In this document: in pieces, positions 48,521 to 58,948 of the stretch
Layout of the letters: the number at the start of each line of letters is the position of its first letter
How positions within the stretch are numbered: the stretch's first letter is position 1
Origin: Epiperipatus broadwayi
Taxonomy: Eukaryota; Onychophora; Udeonychophora; Euonychophora; Peripatidae
Length of the DNA stretch: 64,000 nt
Direction of reading: 5' to 3'
Assembly (NCBI GenBank): GCA_028023455.1
Contig: JAQFVV010012511.1
Span: 2,914,165 to 2,978,164, forward strand
The notes under the pieces: model-generated
Databases searched by the model: none
Told to the model about the DNA's origin: nothing
What the model saw: the letters and a program-made list of their open reading frames with translations, nothing else
Translations under genes and position numbers: made by a program

Positions 48521-49989
48521 TTCACCCCTATGGCATCATTACTTTAGCCAGAAAACATTGTATAGTGATCTATATCATATATGAATTTCATGTAATTCCA
48601 GTTTAGCATTTAATAGCGATATATGTTTAAGAATTATTTTGCTTCTTTTCCTCAGTTATTATGACTATTTATTTTCCTTTCTCTCATGCACAAATAGAGT
48701 TAATGTTTCTTAAAATAAAATTTAAAAAATATTTATTTCTTTAAATTGAATGGTTTACTTATTAATTTTGAATCTACTTGCTGGTTTGGCTTTCTAAATA
48801 CTTCAGGCTATTCAAAATTTATTTCATTACAAATATATTTATAGCATTCAAAGTCTAAGTATGACGAAGTTGACTTTTGTTTAGCGAAGGCATTATTTTG
48901 AAAAAGCAAAAATGAATATTTGAACTATTTTTATACAATATTCAGTATGAAAATGAGATTAATTCATTACCGACTGTTGGTATGTTGAATCTTGCATTTC
49001 GTTATACATTAATATGATTTCCTATTGTTGTAGTAGACTTTATTTATAAAAATTGGACTAAAACAATTATTTATTAAAGTTTTAATTGCATTTCTACAAT
49101 TGATCGCCTAGTGATAGATTTGAGATTAGGTCATTATTTTATGTGTCTTGTCAAACATCTTTATTATTGTTCTGGTTTAGTTTATGATATACAACACTGC
49201 TTTTTTTTTTTAGTCTTGATGTTAGTCTACATATATGTTGGACTGAATTTTTTAGAGTGTTTAATTTGAGTACTTATAATTTTATGATTTTTTCATTATG
49301 ATAGACAAAATTAAACTATTGTGGGATTAAGTGTTTTTATCACTAATAAATCAAATGTTTAACGTGTGTATGTGAGTCTCAAAAAAATATAGTAAATTGT
49401 TTAGTAATCTAGGGGTTACGCACATATTTTCCATGGCATGGATAGGTGATGTGGGTTAATCTGAGATGATATGACAAGGCTGTAAGATACCCTTACAATA
49501 TATATATAAATAGGGCTGTTTTCTGTTAACTAAGAAGAGATCTTTAGATTCCTGTTTGAGATCTTTAAAAAATAGAACTGGGGATATTTTTAATAACCAT
49601 TCCATAATTTTTGTATTGCAACTTATTATTATGTGATTATTTACATAGGATGCTACCCAAAATGCATCACTCAATATGATATGTTCATTGGCTTTCTACT
49701 TTTTAGTTTAACACCAAAACAATTATTTTTTCTCAATTAGCTAATAGTTCTTAACTGAATTATCAGGTGAGTTTTGTGTGTGAATGACGTCACATTTTTT
49801 AAACAAATATTTACAAACATGGCAGAGAAAATTAAATTATAACAATTATTCCCCGGAAGTCACCAATTAAGACAGTGATTGATAGCTAAAGTGAGAGAAT
49901 GCTTAAAAAAACTGATTTTAAGCCCAGTCTGCCATTTGATAATAACCTTTTATTTAGATATCTACAACTGCAAATCACTTTCAAATAAA
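48521..49989. other. AT-rich DNA with one CRE-like site
   Basis: TGACGTCA, a full cAMP-response element palindrome, occurs at 49785-49792. No promoter or gene was tied to it. A 72-codon minus frame at 49456-49674 has no recognised domain. Confidence 0.35.
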
Positions 49990-50870
49990 AAAAAGATTAC
50001 ATAAATTGAAGAAAGAATTTTTCAATATTGAATGAAACATTGTTGGGCTTTGTGAAATTAGAAAGTGAAGAGAAAATTTGATTCAAAAAGTGGACAATAC
50101 TGTACTATAAAGGCAAAAATATTGGAAACGCTGTTGACATAGTGATTTATTATAAGTAAAAAATGATGGTATATAAGATAGAATGGCAAGATAAATTATT
50201 CAAATTAGTGTGGGTATTAAATTCAGATAATTTAGATTTAGTTTCTAACAAGTTTTTGGATTATGATGAATATATAGAAAACTTTAATATGGATCTACAA
50301 AATGATTTTGATCAGATCAATCAACATTTTAAAATCGTCATGGAAGAATTTAATGCTAGAATTGATAAATGATTAAAATTGAAAATGCTGAGGACAAATT
50401 TGGTTATGGTGAAATGAAAGAGAACACAGACTTGTGAAGTTCACAGTAAAAAAAAACCCTGTATATTATGAATTCTTTCTTTTAGAAAAATGTTAAACAG
50501 AAATGGACATGAAAGTTTATCGAAATGAAGATATATCAGAACTGGATTATATTTTGGCTAACAAAAATATGTATTTCAGGATTGTAATGTTCATAATAGA
50601 TTCAATGAAGGAAGTGATCTTTGATTACTGAAATGAAAGATAAGCGATAGTGCGAAACTAAAGAGATTAAAATTATTGAAAAAAAATAGTATCAACAGTT
50701 AATATTCCTAACTTTCAGAAACATTTCAATGAATTTAAATTAGAACTTGCAAATAATTTTAAATTATTAACAGATTTTGAAGGTGGTTCAGACATGAATG
50801 AAATTAATAAGAAGTTAACTGAGACACTATTAAGAATATTATTTAGTTTGATGAAAATCATTTAATATAT
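49990..50870 (+). pseudogene. RTE-type LINE endonuclease remnant
   Basis: Broken plus-strand frames follow the apurinic-type endonuclease of RTE LINEs. The first matches IIGLCEIRKSEEKI. Next comes an open stretch (50163-50372) ending IVMEEFNARIDK, where intact elements have the GDFNA motif. Then come a KRKWTWKSP-like block and an EIDYILANKKY-like block near 50510-50580, which precede the conserved SDH region (GSDH-like near 50610). Stops and frameshifts are numerous. Confidence 0.55.
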
Positions 50871-51571
50871 CATTATAAAAATCCTCTATATATTCATCAC
50901 AATCCAAAACTTGTTGGAACCTAAACCTTATTAATTTTGATATTTTCCATTAATTTGAATAACTTATCTTGCCATTTATCTGATATATCATTATCTTCAC
51001 AATGCTGCTGTTCTACTTTTCATTTATAATGAATTTCAATCTACTTGTGCTTCCAATACTGCTGTCTAGACTGGTTACTTACAGCCTCTTGGAACTAAGA
51101 ACCATAAGTTAGTTTTGTCTGTCGTGATTCCTAACTATCTATTTCTTTTTTAAAAAAAACACCATGCCTTCATAAAATCTCAAGTGATATTTTAGTTAAG
51201 AACCATCAGGTAACTGAGAAGAAAGATTGTGATATTTCTTAATATTAAATTCAGAAATGAAAAAGACAATAAATTCACCATGCTGACTAATGCATTCTGG
51301 TGAGAAGCCCATCCATGTTCTTTATATTAAGCCCATATATGTTCTTTATATTATGTGAATAAACATATAGTGATAACAGCTGCAAAGACAGGAACATATG
51401 GAATGAATATTAGAACATTTCTCTGCTCAGTTCCTTTAAGGCCTCAAAGAAGACTTTTCTTTCAGTTTATAGAAAACTTCTTTGTACAGATTATGTGCAT
51501 ATATATCATTATATATAATTGGCTACATGTATGTATGAGTATAGTACATTAATATAAATATCTATGTATAT

Positions 51572-51692
51572 GTGTGCAGGGGGTGATGTGGAGAAGAGAA
51601 GCTAAAGATCAGAGAAAATGGATTGAACTTGGAGAGACCTTCATCTTGCAGTGGATTGATAATGGTCGACAATAATGATGATGATGATGATG
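51572..51692 (+). pseudogene. RTE LINE 3' end fragment
   Basis: The fragment encodes GVMWRREAKDQRKWIELGET followed by FILQWIDNG, closely matching the C-terminus of the RTE copy at 15.48 kb, and ends in (GAT)n. It may belong with the endonuclease remnant 0.7 kb upstream, with the reverse transcriptase segment deleted, or be an independent 5'-truncated insertion. Confidence 0.7.
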
Positions 51693-51724
51693 TATATGTA
51701 TGCATAAATATATGATAAGTGTAG

Positions 51725-51912
51725 TGATAGAATGCAGACCCTGGAGTTCGAGATGTACAAATCATAACTCTGCTCCATCATTCCCTGTGCTTGAACTTCT
51801 TATGAATTCCTGAGCAATACCGATTTTTTTTATGTGCCAAAGCATTGTCCAGAAAGCAAACCTGCATCACCTGCTTGTAAGGCAGCTAGACTGACCACTT
51901 GACCACCAACAC
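51725..51912 (-). mobile_element. tRNA-derived SINE
   Basis: The minus strand starts GTGTTGGTGGTCAAGTGGTC, an A-box-like D arm. It continues with an anticodon-type hairpin GCTGC-CTTACAA-GCAGG and a B-box-like GGTTTGCTTTC, then a non-tRNA body ending near 51725. The anticodon loop suggests a Val-type ancestor. It lies between the RTE fragment and the LINE tail. Confidence 0.5.
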
Positions 51913-51944
51913 TTGACAGCGATTTGATTTTTTTATTAATTTAT

Positions 51945-54120
51945 ATAATGTGATATGATGTACTGTGAATTCTCTTTAAATGGAATCAGGAATCTCTCAG
52001 CAACTATGCCCAAAGAAACCTGCTAGCCACTTTACTTTCCCCTTCCATTCCCCATCTAAGCTTTCCCATAATCTGCTCCATCACATTTTCACAACATAAT
52101 CCTTGTCAACTCTATGGCCTTTATATCTAAATCCCTCTTATCTTTTCCCAAACCTAGCATAAAAACCAATAACCCACTTTCTGTATAATCACTTTGTTCA
52201 TATTTATTCTCCCATAACTTCATTATTTGTACCCTTTCTGCTTTCAAGCATTTACATTCAATCAACAGATGCCTAATATTTTCTATATCTTCCTTACACA
52301 ATTTGCAAACTAAATCACCCATATTTTTCCATTTACACGTATATTCTCTTGTTGCTAAAGATCCCGTTCGAGCCTTAAACTACTTTCCTTACTATTATCA
52401 TAAATTAACTCGCACCCAATGTTCCATTTACATCTATATATATTTAAACTCTTCTTACTCTCCATGCTAGTTCTCCATCTCTCCAACTCCCTATTCTTTA
52501 TTAATGCATCTATTCTTTTATCCCATTCCTTACCACTATAACACTCAACAATCCTTCTAACACAATCATCTCATCTTTTATACAAGTATACTGATATAAA
52601 TTCTTTATCCAAATCTTTTGCATACTGCATTACCTTTCTCACTCATCTTGTTGCCTGCCCTTCACTCATAACCCAATTAAACACTATTTTGGCTATTCTT
52701 TTACTATCCATAAACTGCAACCTACCAAACATTTTCATTTTACTTTTTGCATCTCTCATATAAAAACTTAACATCCCATTTCTCCTTGAATTTCCTTCTT
52801 TGCTGTCCACATCTCTGCATCTAATGCATGTCTTCCTACTTCCCTTTGTACTTTCTCTAAATAATCTAATACCCCTTTACTAATGCATAATGCATCATTA
52901 CCATACGTTAACCCTGCTACTGCAACTCCCTTCCATACAATTCTAACTACATTATATTTATTATATGAAAACACTGTTAGTTTCTTTACCAAACCCTTTC
53001 TTTTCTTTGCTTCATTTACCAATTTTTTCTCCCATTCATGCAAGCAATTTTCCTGATTACTTAAGATGATTCCCAAATACCTATATCTATCTACCACACT
53101 TAACTTTATATCCTCCAATAACAATTCTACATCTTCTCTTTCCCCAGTATTAACTATCATTATATTTAATTTTTTTCACTAAATTTAATCCCGATCTCTT
53201 TACCCACCCTTGCACATGTCCTTGGAATAATTTCCATATCTTCTCTTCTTTCTGCATACAAAAAGATATCATCCACAAAAAAAAGGCCCAACAAAGTATA
53301 TACTCCCTTGCCACCTATTAATGGTATTTCTATCCCTCTTCTTAGTCTTTCTATTGCTTTCTCCATTTCACTCAAATATAACAAAAACAAAATAGGTGAC
53401 ATAAGACATCCTTGCCTTAGTCCCACCCCGTTTTTAACTTTAACTGATTCTATATCCCCTACTTGATAAGTATAGTAATTATTTTCATATAATTTCTTAA
53501 TAATATTTACTAAAGCTTCATCCATTCCCAAATTTTCTAAACTTACTCATAATCTATTTCTGTTTACTCTATCATATGCCCTCTCTATATCTATAAAACT
53601 CATATATAATGATCTACCTGAATTCCTACTCATATCCATAAGTTGTGTAACTACATATAAACTATTTCCTATACATCTATCTGTCCTAAAACTTCCTTGC
53701 ATTTCCCCCACTACATTATTCTCTTCCATCCATTTTTCAACTCTTCCAGCCACCCTATATGAGAAAACTTTATATAAAACTGATGTTACCGCTATCGGTC
53801 TATAATTATTTAACTTTCTATGATCCTTACTCTTTCCTTTAAATAATAATCTTACTCTTGTATTACTCCAACTATCTGAAATAACTCTCTTTCTGTGCCA
53901 TCTTATTAAAACATGATAATAACTCTACTTTTGCTCTATGTCCTAAATTCATTACCATCTCTGCTGCCCATCCATCTAAACCTCTTGCCTTTCCACTTTT
54001 CAATCTCTTCCCTGCCTCATTCAGTTCATTTTTTGTGAACCTAATATTCCCATTACTAAATGCTTTCATGTTTTCTATCACTATGTCCTTCACATCTAAC
54101 ATACTTTTCTATATCCATTA
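51945..54120 (-). pseudogene. LINE (non-LTR retrotransposon), 5'-truncated, frame-broken
   Basis: Minus-strand blocks in order: KSGKARGLDGWAAEMV (54102 end, reverse transcriptase finger); MQGSFRTDRCIGNSL and SFIDIERAYDRVNR; GVGLRQGCLMSPILFLLYL and FFVDDIFLYAERRED (FADD-type catalytic motif with V for A); IKLSVVDRYRYLGIIL; and a C-terminal CKLC-x8-H-x4-C knuckle (52089-52322). The 3' tail runs to about 51945 and matches 4621-4750. The C-terminal knuckle suggests a Jockey/I-like group rather than RTE, but the clade is not certain. Stops split it into at least five frames. Confidence 0.75.
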
Positions 54121-55144
54121 TACATTTGCCAAAAACAGCACTGTATGTAAAAAGAAGCAGTAACAATAAAATACATTATTAATTTAAAAATAGGATTTGT
54201 TAATTTAAAAATACACAAAAAAGCTATGCAAAATCAAAAAATCTTTAATTGAACATATTATTAATGCATTCTAATAGATTCATCGTTGTCTTTAAATTTA
54301 AAAGGTATTACTTTTAACTGTGATATCTGAAGACCGTTTTGTTTTATCAATTCAAAAATTTACATGCAATCAATATATTCTGCATTATACTAAGCCGTAA
54401 CTCTTCAATCGAATAAAACATTTAATGTTTTTAATAAGTAATATGTAAACAATAATAGTGTATTTAGAAATCTTAGATCGATATACAATTTTTGGCAAAA
54501 TAATAATAACATAAATGTTGATAGAAACTGTCAAAAAATGCATTGGTCAGCAAAGCTTTTATCAGAAGAATGTATTTTTCTAAAACAATATAATTAATAT
54601 CAGAAGAAAACATATTAGATATTTTAGATGCCTGAAACAGATCACTAACTTTTTTTTAATGGAGGATAAATTAAAGATAATTTAATAGAAAAAAAATAGA
54701 AGTATTAAAAAATGGAAGATGAGTTAAATATATATATAAAGAATGATCATAAATTAGACAAAGGGGCTTTTTTTGTTTAAATATTTTAGAAAAAAGCATT
54801 CACATGTATAAAAAGTTGATATTTTTAATAACGAATGTGGTAATATAATTTTAAAGTCAAGTTGCAGCAGATTATTTCTCAGACAAAGTAACTGGCAATA
54901 ACAATCAAATAGTTATTTCATTATTTTTCAAAAGAAATTAACTCTGCTTGTGAATTTATATTATAATATGATATGAATGAGGTTACACGGACATCTCTGT
55001 CTGATTTGGCATTAGCTTAATAAATAGTATCATTTGATCTGCAATTTTTACAATATTTTGGTAAAGCAAAAGAACGTGGATTCATTTTTCAACTGCAAAT
55101 AGATTTGATACTAGAAGCTTTTATATAGATAGTATTTGGAAAGC
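54121..55144. other. AT-rich non-coding DNA
   Basis: No feature recognised. Confidence 0.45.
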
Positions 55145-55211
55145 TTATTGTTCCAGTTATTACATATAATATATATATATAGTATATTTAAATAAATCAA
55201 TGATATAATAT
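55145..55211. repeat. about 66-bp direct repeat, left copy
   Basis: TTATTGTTCCAGTTATTACA through AATAAATCAATGATATAATA matches 56903-56967, differing only by one TA unit. The pair flanks the LTR-like minus copy. Confidence 0.8.
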
Positions 55212-56902
55212 TGAACCGGGTTCGAATATGTGTTCCTTCGAAACACCGGTCTCTTAGGCAGAGAAGAACATACTCGGAGAGTATGTATGCCCAAATGATA
55301 GCTATAAAGTATATAACTAGCGTTACATTTCCAGGACATAGCTTCTTCTCGGCTGTTGAGTTCAACACCAAGTTCAAAGCATTTTTTTTTTGTTTGTGTA
55401 TAAACACGGGCGCCAGCTGTTTATTCTAAAAGAATACTAAAAGAATAGACAACGCACTTTGAACAGTGGCCACTAACTCAACGCCTAAATCCACGACTAG
55501 CTCAGCTGTTTGTAATTACTAATAGATTATACTTAATTAGTGATTAAAAGAATTGATAAAAGAATTTGTTAAAAACAATTGATAAAAAGAATTGACCGAC
55601 AAATAAAGTTTAATTTTAAAGATAATTTATTAACTAACATTTATTTACTAAATTTAAACATTTTATACTTCTAATAAAACACACGCATATTTTAAATTAA
55701 CATTCTAAATAGTTTAAATATTCTTGAATATTTTCATAACAGAACACTGGGAATTTATCTACTGTGACTAATAATATTGATATAAGGATCATGCACATAT
55801 TAATTCATGCGCACACATAATAATGATAATAAAGGACTACATAGCATTTGAAATTTAATCACACACATCAATAGTTCATTTATGTATGATATAGAGTTCA
55901 TATAATTAGACTCTTGAAAGATTCATACGAATTAATGCAATGCAATGGCTATTACAGTATAAACGAAATAAGCAAATGTTTTTACCTAGGCTTTTGAATG
56001 TAGACGTAGAATTTTGTTCTCTTTGGTTGCTGCTTTCGGTGAGGATATTTCCATTATGAATGCTTACAAGCCGGCTGGGACGTTTTCTTGCTGAGTTTCC
56101 TGATTTTCACGATTATTACTATCGGAGACAAATAGATACTGACGGAGATTATTTCACGGGCAGATCTGCTGTTTTCTAGGACATCTGGGCTGGAGATAAA
56201 CACGCATTCCCAAGATCTTCTCAACACTGCATTTCGTTTGTTAACTGCTCAATTAATTTCTGAACTGCACTACTCAATTACTTTGTGAACTGATCGTCTC
56301 AACTGATTGTCCGATAAAATATTCAGTATTTATACCAATGAAGTGTTTTCTTTTCAATATCCTCTGGAAAATATCTGTTGTCGAAATTCTTTATCAATTA
56401 ATCCTTTGATAAACGTGTTTTGGAAGATTGCTTAATTAGTAATAGCCATGCAGAGATGTTGTTTTATATTTTAATTAATAACCATTGCCGTGTTTTTTAA
56501 TAATAATCTTTTTTAACTTTCATTTATTTATAATAACATTTATTCTATTGTTGACAATCGCACATATATATGCACATATATTAGTTTTAACATTATTTTT
56601 TCTTTAATTAAACTTGAATAAAAAGAGATTTATATGTTTTAACTTTTTAAATTATATTTTTACGAATACTAATAAAAACTATTTATTTCCTTTTGTAAAC
56701 CTTTAGTTTCATTTTCAAACCAAGACTCCCCCTCCCCCCTTTTGATTAATTAATTGTAGCTTTTTTTTATTTCAAAAACTAACGCTAGAAAACTATTTAA
56801 TTCTTATCTTTTTCGAAAACAAGCTGCAATAAACTCTTCAACATTTAATTTTATGTTGTTTTTTTTATGAAAGATTACTTTAATAATAATTTTAGATAAA
56901 AA
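55212..56902 (-). mobile_element. LTR-like element, minus copy (1.7 kb)
   Basis: Inverted relative of 34123-35626. On the minus strand it shows a polypurine run AAAAGGGGGGAGGGGGAGTC (56724-56743), TATAAATA (56327-56334), the primer-site-like TGGCGCCCGTG (55405-55415), the hairpin ACATACTC-TCC-GAGTATGT (55269-55287) and a terminal GAACCCGGTTC. It has an extra roughly 150-bp segment relative to the plus copy. CpG retention in GCCGGCTGGGACG and similar stretches suggests moderate youth. No protein is encoded. Confidence 0.6.
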
Positions 56903-56967
56903 TTATTGTTCCAGTTATTACATATAATATATATATAGTATATTTAAATAAATCAATGATATAATAT
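56903..56967. repeat. about 66-bp direct repeat, right copy
   Basis: Counterpart of 55145-55211. Confidence 0.8.
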
Positions 56968-56989
56968 AAAATATCTTTATATAATACTA

Positions 56990-56997
56990 ATAATATC
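56990..56997. repeat. 8-bp target-site duplication, left
   Basis: ATAATATC, repeated at 57356-57363. Confidence 0.7.
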
Positions 56998-57355
56998 GGT
57001 ACTTACATATTAGTCTTGTGACCCTTCAGTTTTTTTTGCTGATCTTAATTCGTAATTGATGATGTGCCCGAAATGACGTGTATGCCAATCTTAATTATTC
57101 ATGGCTGACACTTCAACTTTTTCTGCCGATCTTAATTTGTTGTTGATGACGCCGATCTTAATTATAAAATGGCGTGCATGCCGATCTGAAATGATGTGTA
57201 CACAGATCTTAATTATTCTTGGCTGACAATGTGACCTGTTAATCTTAATTCATCATTGATGACATGCCAATTAAGATTGGCAGAAGAAATTGAAGTGCGA
57301 CGAATTAAGATCGGCGGAAAAAGCCGAAGAGTCACAGGACTAGTACGTAAGTACC
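56998..57355. mobile_element. MITE (358 bp) with 8-bp target duplication
   Basis: Imperfect terminal inverted repeats of about 54 bp start GGTACTTAC and share TAGTC(C/T)TGTGAC(C/T)CTTC and TTTTT..GC(C/T)GATCTTAATTCG. The interior carries about seven direct copies and two inverted copies of GCCGATCTTAATT. An 8-bp target duplication fits hAT-type (or P-type) transposases, although the GGTAC start is not the usual hAT CAG. No coding capacity. Confidence 0.75.
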
Positions 57356-57363
57356 ATAATATC
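57356..57363. repeat. 8-bp target-site duplication, right
   Basis: ATAATATC, matching 56990-56997. Confidence 0.7.
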
Positions 57364-57699
57364 TTTTCAATATGCTTCAACTAATTTACAATTATGGTCT
57401 ACATTGCATACATAATTAACTACAACCTATTAAAGCCATACAATATTTTTAAGGCATAAAAAAAAAACCTGTTCTTTCTTTTAACAGAGCTTCACTTGCT
57501 TTCTGAATAATTTTCTCAGCTCTCTGAGAATGAATTTGAGGTTTTAGTTGCAAACCTTTAGGAATTATTCCTTCAGATTTACATTTACATAAGAAAGTTA
57601 AATAATTTTTTATTTTGGCCAGATTTAGACATAATTTTTTATAATGTCTAAAGTTTGATATAGTATCATGTCCATACTAAATACTTAATGTTTTCCTGA

Positions 57700-58003
57700 A
57701 GATTTGTGATGATGGTGTTTTAGTTGTATTTCATATTGGACTGTTTCCATCATCTAATGTGAGTATTGAATGTCTTAGAAAAATGTAACTTTATTTAAAT
57801 ATCCCCAATACATTCAACTGTTAGCAATAACACATCAAACAGGTTAGTACATGCACAATGTTTTGAGAGATATTATTCTCCCCTCTTCTTCAGGTGTTGC
57901 TGGCCTGACCAGTGACAGTACTAGGGGATTTGAACCTGTACCTTTAGATTCTTTGAGCATTGAATTTTAAGGTAAAGCTCTAACCAACTAAGCCATCCTG
58001 CCA
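57700..58003 (-). mobile_element. tRNA-Lys-type SINE, minus copy
   Basis: On the minus strand the head holds A box TGGCTTAGTTGGTTAGAGC (57977-57995) and B box GGTTCAAATCC (57926-57936), clearly tRNA-derived. The body contains CACCTGAAGAAGAGGGG, then TCTCTC, AAAAC and TTGTGCATG. The tail TTAAATAAAGT then ACATTCAATACTC also occurs at 37.6-37.7 and 58.3 kb. A possible distal tail extends to about 57690. Confidence 0.7.
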
Positions 58004-58179
58004 AAAGCAACAGTCTGTAGAAATTTCATATACTTATCTATGATGTTCCTCCTGATTTTTCCACTTTTTTTTAAGAGCAAAGTTAATTAATGCTTTGCAT
58101 ACATTATATATAGCCACACTAGGTTGGCTTATGGGATTTTTTGCCATTGTCATGTGAGCAACTTTTAAAAATTTTCTTC

Positions 58180-58380
58180 TTTGTACTGATCAGGCCAGCA
58201 ACACCTGAAGAAAAGTGGGGACTAATACCTCTCGAAACGTTGTGCATATACTAATCTGTTTGATGTGCTATTACTAACAGTTGAATGAATTTGGAATATT
58301 TAAATAAAATTAAATTTTTCTAAAGACATTCAATACTCATATTAGATGATAGAAATAATCCAATATAAAAATACAACTTT
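58180..58380 (+). mobile_element. same SINE, headless plus copy
   Basis: Begins GATCAGGCCAGCAACACCTG and runs through CGAAACGTTGTGCATA to the shared tail ATTCAATACTCATATTAG. The tRNA head is missing. It forms an inverted pair with 57700-58003, with a 175-bp gap. Confidence 0.7.
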
Positions 58381-58792
58381 ATAAATGTATATTATATAAT
58401 CTTTCATTCAATTTATCATTAGCCAATTATTAGTCAAATTAATTGATGTTTTAAATATGTTCATATAATTATTTTTATTATAATTAATATATTTGGTTTC
58501 ATATATCTTTCTTCTATTAGGTTCTTATAAAATAATTTAAAGATCTTATATTTTTGACACAATCTATTTTATGTCCATATTTTAAATAATAAATATATAA
58601 GGCAGATCTATCATCTCTTCTAATAATATGTGGATGTGTATTGTTAAATTAAAATTAAAATATTAAGCTACTAAAGAACTAAATAAAGTAAATAGTAATT
58701 TTAGTTTATTAATGCTTTTATAGATATAACATCAGTTTAGAGAATTTATATATAAAGTAATTATTGATAATTTAAAGATAATTTAAACTTAC
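58381..58792. other. AT-rich DNA, likely intron
   Basis: Lies downstream of the exon on the minus strand and starts with its GTAAGT donor. Nothing else is recognised. Confidence 0.4.
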
Positions 58793-58948
58793 CTTTCAAC
58801 ATAGGGATGATTTTGGCCCACATTATCCAACATAGGACTAAATTCGTGCAATTTTTCAGCATGAGAAAATACTATGCCCTTATTTTGAAGAATATTACCC
58901 CATGTATGTCCTTCTCTAAATTTGCCTTTTGGATTTTTATCAGTAAAA
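58793..58948 (-). CDS. internal exon of an unidentified protein-coding gene
   Basis: The minus-strand segment of 156 bp is bounded by AG (58949-58950) upstream and GTAAGT downstream (58792 leftwards). It is open for its full length in one frame, entering and leaving in phase 2, and the other frames have stops. It encodes 51 whole codons including KFREGHTWGNIL, KGIVFSHAEKLHEF and SPMLDNVGQNHPYVE, a composition unlike its AT-driven surroundings (Trp, His, Gly, Pro). I do not recognise the protein and see no transposon context. The length is a multiple of three with matching phases, so it could be skipped without a frameshift. Neighbouring exons were not found in the window. Confidence 0.65.

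Noticed and set aside
49785-49792. CRE palindrome as evidence of a promoter
   Set aside because: A single 8-bp site with no nearby gene, TATA box or CpG enrichment is not sufficient.
58198-58240. CTGAAGA ... CGAAAC in the tRNA-Lys SINE body as a hammerhead
   Set aside because: One to three extra bases lie between the core and stem II, the base at the cleavage position would be G, and no stem I forms in either copy.
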